Part shown: positions 39,022 to 48,096 of the stretch, piece by piece
Numbering within the stretch: position 1 is the first letter of the stretch
How the letters are laid out: every line of letters starts with the position of its first letter
Assembly (NCBI GenBank): GCA_016192455.1
Contig: JACPUC010000030.1
Span: forward strand, 1 to 64,000
Direction: 5' to 3'
DNA from: Candidatus Tectimicrobiota bacterium
GTDB taxonomy: Bacteria; JACPUC01
DNA length: 64,000 nucleotides
Translations under genes and position numbers: made by a program
The notes under the pieces: model-generated
The model's input: the letters and a program-made list of their open reading frames with translations, nothing else
The model's database searches: none
Told to the model about the DNA's origin: nothing

Positions 39022-41103
39022 TTACGGCAGGTCGAGGATCAGGTTGAGGTTCTCATCGACGCGCGCGGCGGCGCCGGGGCCGATGACGACGGTCGACTCG
39101 CGCTCCTCCACCACGGCGGGACCCCGGAACGATAGGCCCGGTCCCAGCTTGTAGCGGTCATAGACGCGGCAGGGAGCATGCCCGCCGTTCTCCTCGAAGA
39201 AGACGAGGCGCTCGCCCTTGATGGCCTGCGCCGCGTCCCCGACCGCCTCCTCGGCGACCGGCCGGGCGATGCGCGGGTCGGGGCCGGTGACGAGCACCCG
39301 CCAGGAGACCCCTTCGACGTCGGCATCGGGGTTCAGGCGGTGGTAGAGCTTCTCGTAGGTGGCGTCGAAGTTGCGGCGGATGTCGGCGCGGGAGACCTGC
39401 CGCAGCACGCCGGCGGGGATCGGCACGGGCACCTCGAAGCCCTGGCCGCGGTAGCGCATGTCGCAGGTGCGCAGGCAGCGCACCTCCCGCCGCGGCACGC
39501 CGGCCTGCAACAGCAGCTCCGTCCCCTGGCGCTCCATCTCCTCGTAGAGGGCGTTGATGGCCTCGAGGTCGAGGTCTTCGATGCGGCCCATGTGGGTGCG
39601 CACGAGGTCGAAGGAGATCGGCGCCACCAGGAAGCCGAAGGCCGACAGCACGCCCGCGCCCAGCGGGCAGATGAGCTGCCGCATGCCGAGCTTGCGCGTC
39701 ACGCCGTAGGCATGCACCGGCCCGGCGCCGCCGAAAGCCATCATGGCATACGCCTTGGGGTCCTCGCCCTGCTCGACGGCGTGGATGCGCGAGGCGTTCG
39801 CCATGTTCTCGTTGACGATCTGGTGAATACCCCAGGCGGCGCGCACCAAGTCGAGTCCCAATGGTTGCGCCACGTGCCTCTCGATGGCGGCGCGGGCGCC
39901 CTCGAGGTCGAGCTTCATCTCCCCGCCGAGGAAGAAGTTGGGATCGAGGTAGCCCAGCACCAGGTCGGCGTCGGTCACGGTGGGGAGTGTGCCGCCGAGG
40001 CCGTAGCAGGCCGGCCCGGGATCGGAGCCGGAGCTCTCCGGCCCCACCTTCAGGAGGCCCATTTTGTCGATATGCGCAATGCTGCCGCCGCCCGCCCCGA
40101 TCTCGATCATCTCGATCACCGGCAGCTTGATCGGCAGGCCGCTGCCCTTCTTGAAGCGGTAGACCTTGGCGACCTCGAAGTCGGACGTGGTGTGGGGTTT
40201 GCCCTCCTTCACCAGGCAGGTCTTGGCGGTGGTGCCGCCCATGTCGAAGGAGATGACGTTCGGCAGGGCGAGCTGCCGCGCGTAGTAGGCCGCGGCGATG
40301 GCGCCGGCGGCGGGGCCCGACTCGAGGACGCGCACGGGGTAGCGCGACGCCGTCTCCGGTGTGGTGATGCCGCCGCTGGAGAGCATGACGTAGAGCCGCC
40401 CCGCGAAACCAAGGCCGCGCAGCGTGTCGATGAGCCGGTCAATGTAGCGCTCCATGATCGGCTGCGTGTAGGCGTTGGCGGCGGTCGTGGAGGTGCGGTC
40501 GTACTCGCGGATCTCCGGCATCACCTCCACCGACAGCGACACCGCCACGTTGGGGGCCAGGCGCGTGATGATGCCGCGCATTGCCAGCTCGTGGGCGGGG
40601 TTGCGGAAGGAGTGCAGGAAGACCACGGCGATGGCCTGCACCTCCTCCTCGAGGAGCTCCTTCACGGCCTGTTCGGCGCCGGCCTCGTCGAGCGGCGTCA
40701 GCACCCTGCCGGTGTGATCGAGGCGTTCCGCCACCTCCTTGCGCCGCGAGCGCGGCACCAGAGGCGGCGGCATCTCGAGGAAGATGTCGTACAGGTCGTA
40801 ACGGTTCTCGCGCGCGATCTCCAGCGTGTCGCGGAAGCCGGCGCTGGTGATGAGGCCGGTCCTCACCCCCTTGCGCTCGATGAGCGCATTCGCCACCAGG
40901 GTGGTGCCGTGGATGATATTGCCGAGTTCCTTGTAGGAGAGCCGCAGCCGATCCACGCTCTCCTGGAGCGACTGCGCCGCGCCGACGGAGGGATCGTGCG
41001 GGGTGGTCAACACCTTGCCCCGAAACGATTCGCCCGTCTCGCTGTTGAGGAGGATGATGTCCGTGAACGTTCCGCCGATGTCGATGCCGATGTGATACAC
41101 CAC
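39022..41103 (-). CDS. Hydantoinase A/oxoprolinase family protein
   Basis: MVYHIGIDIGGTFTDIILLN; VISFDMGGTTAKTCLV; AFGGAGPVHAYGV. Confidence 0.95.
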   Translation of the reverse strand: MVYHIGIDIGGTFTDIILLNSETGESFRGKVLTTPHDPSVGAAQSLQESVDRLRLSYKELGNIIHGTTLVANALIERKGVRTGLITSAGFRDTLEIARENRYDLYDIFLEMPPPLVPRSRRKEVAERLDHTGRVLTPLDEAGAEQAVKELLEEEVQAIAVVFLHSFRNPAHELAMRGIITRLAPNVAVSLSVEVMPEIREYDRTSTTAANAYTQPIMERYIDRLIDTLRGLGFAGRLYVMLSSGGITTPETASRYPVRVLESGPAAGAIAAAYYARQLALPNVISFDMGGTTAKTCLVKEGKPHTTSDFEVAKVYRFKKGSGLPIKLPVIEMIEIGAGGGSIAHIDKMGLLKVGPESSGSDPGPACYGLGGTLPTVTDADLVLGYLDPNFFLGGEMKLDLEGARAAIERHVAQPLGLDLVRAAWGIHQIVNENMANASRIHAVEQGEDPKAYAMMAFGGAGPVHAYGVTRKLGMRQLICPLGAGVLSAFGFLVAPISFDLVRTHMGRIEDLDLEAINALYEEMERQGTELLLQAGVPRREVRCLRTCDMRYRGQGFEVPVPIPAGVLRQVSRADIRRNFDATYEKLYHRLNPDADVEGVSWRVLVTGPDPRIARPVAEEAVGDAAQAIKGERLVFFEENGGHAPCRVYDRYKLGPGLSFRGPAVVEERESTVVIGPGAAARVDENLNLILDLP

Positions 41104-41112
41104 GCGCGTCCT

Positions 41113-41964
41113 TCAATCTGCTCGGGCGGAAGTGACAGGAGTGAGAGGGAGGTTCAGCACCTTGGCGGCATTCAGCCCGAGAATCTTCGCCTTCGCCGCG
41201 GTGCTGAGGGGAAGCGCCTCGATCCCTTCACGGCCTTTCCTGAAGCCTGGCGCGCCAGGCCAGTCGGTTCCCCAGATCACCTTGTCGGCATTGCGTTCCA
41301 GATCGGGGAAGAGGGTGAGGAGATTGCGGATCGGTAGGCCGGAAATCTCCATGTAGACGTTCCGGTGCAGGCGGGACAGGAAGAAGCACTGCTCGTGCCA
41401 CCAGCCGCGCCCGGCGTGCGCCATGATGAGCTTCAGGCTGCGGAAGTCCGCCGCCACCTCATCCACCGCCAGGGGATCGCAGTACTTCAGCTTCGAGCCG
41501 AGGAAGATGGACGAACCGATGTGCATGAGGATCGGCAAGCCGCGCGCGCTCGCCTCTTCGTAGAGCGGGTAGAGCCGCGGGTCATTGACGTAGAAGTGAT
41601 CCGAGTGGGGGATGAGCTTGATGCCCCGGAACCCTTCGGCGGCCCAGCGCCGGGCGGCCTCGCCGGTGTCGGGCTCGGTTGCGGGGTTGCAGCGCGCGAA
41701 GGGGAGAAGCCGCGGCTGGTCGCGGCAAAAGTTCAGGGTGAACTCATTCGTGGGGTAGCGCCCGGTGATGAGGCAGCAGTAATCGATCCCCTCCCGATCC
41801 ATGAGCGCCACCAGACGCTTGGGGTCCGTGTGATGCTCCTCGTCGATCACCTCATAGAGGCCGCTTGTCTCCTTGAAGCGATTGTTAAGCTCGTAGTGCT
41901 CCTTTTCCCACTGCCAGGGATCGATGACATGGATATGGAAATCGATGACCGGAGAGGAAGCCAT
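41113..41964 (-). CDS. Amidohydrolase family (amidohydrolase 2) protein
   Basis: VIDFHIHVID metal ligands; LIMAHAGRGWWHEQ; IWGTDWPG. Confidence 0.9.
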   Translation of the reverse strand: MASSPVIDFHIHVIDPWQWEKEHYELNNRFKETSGLYEVIDEEHHTDPKRLVALMDREGIDYCCLITGRYPTNEFTLNFCRDQPRLLPFARCNPATEPDTGEAARRWAAEGFRGIKLIPHSDHFYVNDPRLYPLYEEASARGLPILMHIGSSIFLGSKLKYCDPLAVDEVAADFRSLKLIMAHAGRGWWHEQCFFLSRLHRNVYMEISGLPIRNLLTLFPDLERNADKVIWGTDWPGAPGFRKGREGIEALPLSTAAKAKILGLNAAKVLNLPLTPVTSARAD

Positions 41965-42258
41965 ACTCGATGTCTACCCCTGCGCTGCGTTCATGGTGTG
42001 TGCCGCGAGGAGGTGCCGTTGGTCGCTGGCGGGAAAATGGCATGCGCCGGAAGATCGGCGATCCCCTGCGAGGTGTGGTCAGCCGCGCCTGCCTGGGCAT
42101 CGCGCGCAAACAGCCCCACACCGGCGCTCCCTCAGGCGCGAAGGCCTCATCCGGGCAAGCACGGAGCGCGCGCGGGGAGGAGACCTCCCCCCCGGACGCC
42201 TCGGCGCGCACGCCCAAGCATCATGGAGCGAGTGGTCGTGGCGCGACAGACGGGATCG

Positions 42259-42555
42259 TCATGACGCCACCTTCCGCGCGCGTCGGTCGGCGGCCGCGGC
42301 GAGCGCAAAATCCTTCTCGGTGAGCCGACCCGCATCGTGGGTCGTGAGGCTCAGCCGCACCTTGTTCCAGGTGATGAGGATGTCAGGGTGGTGCGCCGCC
42401 GCCTCGGCCTCCTCGGCCACCTGATTCACGAACGCCATGGCCTGGACGAAATGCTTGAAAACAAACGTCTTCCTGATTTCGTCACCGTGGCGTTCCCAAC
42501 CCGGCGTTGCGGCCAGGCGCTGGCCCACCTCCGCCTCGCTCAGGGGATTTGCCAT
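42259..42555 (-). CDS. 4a-hydroxytetrahydrobiopterin dehydratase
   Basis: FKHFVQAMAFVNQVAEEAEAAAHHPDILITWNKVRLSLTTHDAGRLTEKD (PCD/DCoH motif). Confidence 0.93.
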   Translation of the reverse strand: MANPLSEAEVGQRLAATPGWERHGDEIRKTFVFKHFVQAMAFVNQVAEEAEAAAHHPDILITWNKVRLSLTTHDAGRLTEKDFALAAAADRRARKVAS

Positions 42556-43094
42556 GACGCACTTCGGTCCTCCGCTTGGCGAGGGATGACGTGCACAAAC
42601 AAGAAATATAGCAGAGACGTTCAGCTTCGGCTACCTCATTGCGAGACATCGGTCTCGCCCGCTGCGCAGGTTTATCCGTCCTGCGAAGATTTCCGCTGTG
42701 CCCTCCCGCACCCGCAACGCACCCCTGGCAGGGTGCCAGGCGCCGAGCCGAAGAGCAGCAGCGACCGCCGATCGCCTCGCCGGCGCCGCGCTCGTCATCC
42801 CGCCCGCGATGCCCGTTGGGCAAATTCTTCCTGCCCGCCAGAAACTTGGCACTCCAACTCCGCCGCCTCGCGGCTCGGCGAACTGGCGCGGGGCGGGGAG
42901 CGAAGGCGCGGGAAGGTCGCGGCTCCCCCGCATGCCGCGGCATCACCAGCCGCGCCGAGCGAGGCCCGTGGCGTCCAGCGGACGGGCGGTTGCCGGCCCC
43001 GGCTTCAGAGCGGCGGCCTCTTGCCGCTAAAGGTATGATAATTGCTGTCTTAACGCGCAGGGGTTTCCTTCTCCACGGGTAGGCAGACTTTTCC

Positions 43095-44252
43095 ATGAAC
43101 CGCTGGTTGCCGGAAGTCCAACAGGTTCAGAAGCTCGTGCAGTTCGCGGTGCGGGATCTCAACGCCGCCATTCAGGAGAACGATGCCGAGGCCAAGGCGG
43201 AGGGGAGACAGCCGCCTCATCTGCAAGGCGTCTCGCGGCGGCGCCTGCGCGACGTGGAGCGATTGGTCGAGGAGCTGTCGAGGGAGTATGAGCGCCAGTT
43301 GCGGGGGAGCGAGGAGCGCATCGCCAGCCTTCAGCGCGAGCTCGAGGCCGCGCGGGGAGAGAAGCCGGCCGCGGGCGAGGCCGCCCCGCCGGCGAGTCGG
43401 CAGGCGGGACCCCCAAACGCCGCTCCGCCGCAGGACGGGGTGGAAGATCTGCGGGCCGGCCTGCTCCGACTTGAGATCGAGGTCGCCGCGGAGCGCGAGC
43501 GCTCCGCGGAGTTCGAGGCGCAAATTGAGGTTGAGCGCCGCACGCATGCGGAGGAACTGCGTCTGGCGCAAGAGCAGGGCAACCCCGCCGGGGCGGGGAG
43601 CGAGGAGATCAGCGCGCTGCACCGGGAGTACGAGGCCCTCGGCAGCCGGTTCCGCGACTTGCAGCGGGAACACCACCGCCTGCTGGAGGCCGAGCGGCGG
43701 CGTGAGCAACGTCAGGCAGAGGCTGCCGGCGATCCCGCCAGCGGCCCAGTCAATGGCGCGCAGCTCGATGCCCCCGCGCCCAGGCAGGTCCTTACCACCG
43801 CGCAGGAGGAGCGCAGGCTCATCCTGGAGCAGTTTGAGGACTCGACGTTCCCCGCAGAGGCCGGCACTGTTGCGGCCGCGCCGCACGCTCCCACCGTCGC
43901 CGTCGGCAGTATCGCGCGGGCCCTTGGGCACCAGGAGCCGAGCCGCAACTCCCACGCTGATCAGGCACGGCGGCTTTCGTCGCACACCGCGCCGGGAGAG
44001 GCGGAGGAGGCGGAGCTCAGCCAGCGCCTCTCATACTGGCGCGACCGCTTTGCGAGCCTGCGCCGCAATGCGCAAGAGAAAGAGCACCACCTGCTTGCCG
44101 AACTCCAACAGCAGGAAAACGTGAACGGGCACCTCCGCCGGCAGCTCGAGGCGAAAAGCGCCGCCCAGGCGCGGCTCGGCGAGCTGGAGATGGCGCGCCA
44201 CGCCTCCGTGCTGGCGGCCCTGGAGGCTTGGGTCGCGCCCGCGAACACCTGA
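43095..44252 (+). CDS. Coiled-coil protein of unknown function
   Basis: Glu/Arg/Ala-rich heptad-like sequence across most of 385 aa; N-terminus MNRWLPEVQQVQKLVQFAVRDLN. Confidence 0.7.
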   Translation: MNRWLPEVQQVQKLVQFAVRDLNAAIQENDAEAKAEGRQPPHLQGVSRRRLRDVERLVEELSREYERQLRGSEERIASLQRELEAARGEKPAAGEAAPPASRQAGPPNAAPPQDGVEDLRAGLLRLEIEVAAERERSAEFEAQIEVERRTHAEELRLAQEQGNPAGAGSEEISALHREYEALGSRFRDLQREHHRLLEAERRREQRQAEAAGDPASGPVNGAQLDAPAPRQVLTTAQEERRLILEQFEDSTFPAEAGTVAAAPHAPTVAVGSIARALGHQEPSRNSHADQARRLSSHTAPGEAEEAELSQRLSYWRDRFASLRRNAQEKEHHLLAELQQQENVNGHLRRQLEAKSAAQARLGELEMARHASVLAALEAWVAPANT

Positions 44253-44419
44253 TGTCTTGAGGGATACGGGGATGCACGCCGGGAGGAAGGACAGGGGCAT
44301 CGCGGCGCGCGGCAGCGGGCCGGGGCCGCGACGCGCAGGGATACCGGTCGCGCTGGGGTCTCCGGGGCGGCGGTTTCCAGCCACCGCCTCCCCCCCACGG
44401 TTGCGGAAGGCTCACCGTC

Positions 44420-45058
44420 ATGCGTAAAGACCGCTGCGACGGGAACGGCTCTCCCCTGCCTGCGCCGCACGCCGAGGCGTCGGTCTCAGCGGAGTTCCCG
44501 GCGGCCGCGGCCAAGGCGCCACTGCGGCAGCTCGTGGGACTCCTGAGGGGGAGTTTCGCGACGGCGGAGCAGCTCCGTCTCTTGCAGGATCAACTGGCGC
44601 AGGCTTTCCTCCTCATCGAGGCGGAACAGCAGGAACGCAACACGGCGGCAGCGCAACTCAAGGCGGTGGAGCAGCGGCTGGCGCGCCTTGAGACGTCGAT
44701 CTCCGACCTGGGGCAGGCGCTGAAGCAGCTCCGAGACAGCGCGCCCGCCGGCAGCGAAGACCTGCCGAAGCTGCGGGCGAGCGTCGCGACCCTGCGGGAC
44801 AAGCTGGCGACGTTAGACGCGCAGCTCTCCAGCGAGCAGGAGGCCAGAGAGAAGCTCGACTTCAAGGTGCACCTGCTCGATGAGGCTGCTCCCTCCCTGC
44901 CGTTCGATTACGAGCATACGGCCGGTCTCGCGGCACGCATCTCCCTCCTCGAAGCCAAGCTCAACGAGCTCGTCGAGATCGAGCGCTCCCACCTGGCTGA
45001 ACTGCGCGGTCTCACCGGCGGCTCCTCCGCAGCCGGCAAGCCAGGGCGCGACGTTTGA
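44420..45058 (+). CDS. Coiled-coil protein of unknown function
   Basis: Heptad-like LLQDQLAQAFLLIEAEQQERNTAAAQLKAVEQRLARLETSISDLGQALKQL. Confidence 0.65.
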   Translation: MRKDRCDGNGSPLPAPHAEASVSAEFPAAAAKAPLRQLVGLLRGSFATAEQLRLLQDQLAQAFLLIEAEQQERNTAAAQLKAVEQRLARLETSISDLGQALKQLRDSAPAGSEDLPKLRASVATLRDKLATLDAQLSSEQEAREKLDFKVHLLDEAAPSLPFDYEHTAGLAARISLLEAKLNELVEIERSHLAELRGLTGGSSAAGKPGRDV

Positions 45059-45159
45059 GCTCCCAAGCCGCCATGAGACGGACGCCGCGGCGCTCCCAGG
45101 CGGCGCCCGCCGCGCTTGCCGCGCGCCTCGACCGAGGAGCTCTGCCGCGGCACGGCGGT

Positions 45160-46062
45160 TCAACCTGCCGGCGCGCTCCGTTCAGCGGCCCGACCCGGAG
45201 CAGCGTCGGCCGGCAAGGCTTTGCCTCTCTCGTCCGAGACCTCGTCACTCACCTCCTCCAGGAATTCCTGCACGGCAGCGCGGAAGAGTTTCGGCCGCTG
45301 CATGACGAGGCCGTGGTCGGCGCCGGGAACCCAGGCGCAGCGGCTCCGCGGCAGCCACGCCGCCAACTCGCGCAGCATTTTCTGGTAGAGCGGCTGACTC
45401 TCCCCGCCGCCGATCAGCAGCACCGGCGCCCGCAGCTCGCGCAAGCGGGCCTCCGGAACAGAGAACTCCAGCGCCGCCTCCATGATGTTCAGCAGCAACG
45501 GCGGCGGCAGCGCATAGAGATCCTTGCCGGCTGGGCCCCTGAGGAGCTGCTCATAGGTCTTTGGGTAGACCGAGGAGAGCCAAGTGCGGAGCGCCGTCTC
45601 CGGGCGTCCCGCCTGCACCTCGGCAACGGCTTGGCGGACAAGCGTGATCGACCGCTCCTCCTCGGCGGCAAGCGGCATCGGGAACCTAAAGCCGATCACA
45701 TTCGGCTCGACGAGGATGAGCGCCTTGATGCGCCGGCGCTGGCGCAGCGCGAACTCGAGGGAGGCCAAGGCGCCGCCGGAGTAGCCGAGGAGCGTCAGCC
45801 GCTCGATGCCCAGGTGCCGGCAGAGCTGGTCGAGGTCGTCGGCAAGATCGCCGACGCGGTAGGGCAGGGCGTGCTGCGGTGGGGCGCTTCGCCCCTGGCC
45901 GCGGCGATCATAGAGAATCACCCGGTGGGCTGCGGCGAAGGTGGGAACGAAAGGCGCCCATACCCGGCTGCTCGAGGCATCATGGTGCACCAGCACGAAG
46001 GGTTCGCCCGAGCCGTGCTCCTCGTAGTAGGTGGGCAGTCCTCCCAGGGTGACGACGGGCAT
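45160..46062 (-). CDS. Alpha/beta hydrolase
   Basis: VTLGGLPTYYEEHGSGEPFVLVHH; nucleophile GYSGGA; DRRGQGRS; start at MPVVTLGG. Confidence 0.88.
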   Translation of the reverse strand: MPVVTLGGLPTYYEEHGSGEPFVLVHHDASSSRVWAPFVPTFAAAHRVILYDRRGQGRSAPPQHALPYRVGDLADDLDQLCRHLGIERLTLLGYSGGALASLEFALRQRRRIKALILVEPNVIGFRFPMPLAAEEERSITLVRQAVAEVQAGRPETALRTWLSSVYPKTYEQLLRGPAGKDLYALPPPLLLNIMEAALEFSVPEARLRELRAPVLLIGGGESQPLYQKMLRELAAWLPRSRCAWVPGADHGLVMQRPKLFRAAVQEFLEEVSDEVSDERGKALPADAAPGRAAERSAPAG

Positions 46063-46299
46063 GCTCGCTCCGAGGACATCTTTCGCGGTGGCGCCGCGCC
46101 GGCGTGCTTCGGCGGCGAAACCGCGCCCCCGCCAGACCCGAGGAACAGGGCACTCCATCCTTGCGGCGCGGATCACCGGCGGGGCGTGGAACCGCGCGGC
46201 AGCAATGAACCCCCGCGCCGGGAGCAAGCTTGGGACGCCGCCTGACTAGGACCTCCCGAGGCGGCCTGGTCTCACCCGCCGAACCGTCTCGCCTGAGTG

Positions 46300-47034
46300 T
46301 TACAAGTGTTTCCTGAAGAAGGCCAGGGTGCGCGGCCAGGCGTCGGCCGCGGCCTCGGCGTGGTAGGCTGGGCGGTCCTCGCAGAAGAAGCCGTGGCCGG
46401 CGCCCTGGTAGACCTTGAACTCGGTCGGCACGCCCGCGGCTTTCAACGCCTCCTCGAGACGATGGACATTCGCCACCGGGATGGACTGATCCTCCGAGCC
46501 CCACAGGCCCTGCACCGGGCACCTCACCTGGGAGACCAATTTCAACGGCTCGATCGGCACCCGTTCATTGATCTCGCCGCCCACAATGCCGCCCCCGTAG
46601 TAGACCGAGGCTGCCGCGAAATCATCCAGGCGCGCCGCGGCCAAGTAACTGAAGCGGCCCCCCATGCAGTAGCCGATGATCCCCAGCCCTTTGGGTTTGA
46701 CGGAGGCGTCCTGTTTCAAGTAGGCAACGGCCCGGCTGATGTCCGCGATCATCTTGTCATCGTAGAGGGTGCCGCGCAGGGCGAAGGCCCCTTGCAGGTC
46801 GGAGTACGGCTTCGTGCGCTCTTCCAGCCGGTAGAAAAAGTCGGGGCAGACCCCCACGTAGCCGGACTCGGCAAATCGCCGCGTCACCGACTGCATGTGG
46901 GAGTTGACGCCGAAGATTTCCATGATGATCACCAGGGCGGGATGCGGTCCCCGGCCTTGCGGCCGGGCCACGTAGAGCGGCATCGGCCGGCCGCCCTCCC
47001 CAGGCGCCTCGTGAAACCCTGCTTCGATTGGCAT
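46300..47034 (-). CDS. Dienelactone hydrolase family protein
   Basis: VIIMEIFGVNSHMQSVTRRFAESGYVGVCPDFF; Cys nucleophile GYCMGGR. Confidence 0.92.
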   Translation of the reverse strand: MPIEAGFHEAPGEGGRPMPLYVARPQGRGPHPALVIIMEIFGVNSHMQSVTRRFAESGYVGVCPDFFYRLEERTKPYSDLQGAFALRGTLYDDKMIADISRAVAYLKQDASVKPKGLGIIGYCMGGRFSYLAAARLDDFAAASVYYGGGIVGGEINERVPIEPLKLVSQVRCPVQGLWGSEDQSIPVANVHRLEEALKAAGVPTEFKVYQGAGHGFFCEDRPAYHAEAAADAWPRTLAFFRKHL

Positions 47035-47162
47035 GACACGCCCCCTCCTCTCAACTCATGTCAGGTGATTTTTCTATTTTCTCCTGTACCACGCTGCACC
47101 CACGGATGCAAGCCGGGCCCCGTCAATCGTCGGCCGCCGGGCAGGCGGGCTGCGGCGCGCTC

Positions 47163-47879
47163 TCAGCCGTAGAGCGGTTTCGGCGGCTCAACGACGATCT
47201 CCAGCGTCATGGCGCGGGGCGACTGGTTGGCCAGGAAGACCACGGCGGCGGCGATGTCCTCCGGGTTGATCCAGGTCTCCGGTCGGCCGCCGAAGCCGCG
47301 CGTGCGCTCGTGTTCGATGGTGCCGCGCGGCAGCACCACGGCCGCCTTGACGCCGGTGCCTCGCAGCTCCTCGGCGAGCGCCTTCATCATGCCGAGGACG
47401 GCATGCTCGGAGGCGCAGAAGGCGCTGAAGTTTGCGGTGCCGTCGTGGCCGCCGCCGGAGGTGATGCTGACGATGGCGCCGCTCCCCCTGGCCAGCATGC
47501 CGGGCAGCACCCGCCGCGTGCAGAGGAAAGCGGCGCGCGACTTCACGCTCATCACCGTGTCCCACTCCTGGGGTGAGGTCTCGTGCAGGGGTTTGGAGAA
47601 GTAGTACCCGACGTTGTTCACCAGCAGGTCGATCTGGCCCCAATGTTTGAAGGTGGCCGCGACAAGCCGATCGACATCCTCAACAAGGGTCACGTCGCCC
47701 TGCAACGGCAGCACCTCGGCGCCGGCGGCCTCGACCTCGCGGGCCGCGCTCGCCAAGGTCTCCGGCGTGCGGCCGATCATGGCGAGGCGGGCGCCGCGGC
47801 GCGCGAAGTCGAGGGCCAGCACCCGGCCCAGGCCGCGGCTGGCGCCGGTGATCACGGCAACCTTGCCGGAAAGTTCCAT
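47163..47879 (-). CDS. Short-chain dehydrogenase/reductase family protein with non-canonical catalytic residues
   Basis: VITGASRGLGRVLA; LLVNNVGYY; YxxxK position reads FCASE; start at MELSGKVAV. Confidence 0.88.
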   Translation of the reverse strand: MELSGKVAVITGASRGLGRVLALDFARRGARLAMIGRTPETLASAAREVEAAGAEVLPLQGDVTLVEDVDRLVAATFKHWGQIDLLVNNVGYYFSKPLHETSPQEWDTVMSVKSRAAFLCTRRVLPGMLARGSGAIVSITSGGGHDGTANFSAFCASEHAVLGMMKALAEELRGTGVKAAVVLPRGTIEHERTRGFGGRPETWINPEDIAAAVVFLANQSPRAMTLEIVVEPPKPLYG

Positions 47880-48096
47880 GCCTGCTCCTTTCGCTGTGTT
47901 CCCTGGCGTTTGGTTCCCCGCCGTGCGTTGCGTGGTACGCCAATCTTGACGATACTCGAATGCAAGACGTCGGCAGGAGGGTACCTCCGTCGGCAGAGCG
48001 TGGGCAAGCCTCGCGGCGGGCGCTGCTGAAGAGAGGCTGAAGGGTGAGCGCCGCCCGCGCGCGGTTCGGCATTCCAGCGGCGGGGAGCAAGGAGCC

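Noticed and set aside
39178-41337. 719-aa + strand ORF
   Set aside because: Antisense of hyuA; shadow ORF composition.
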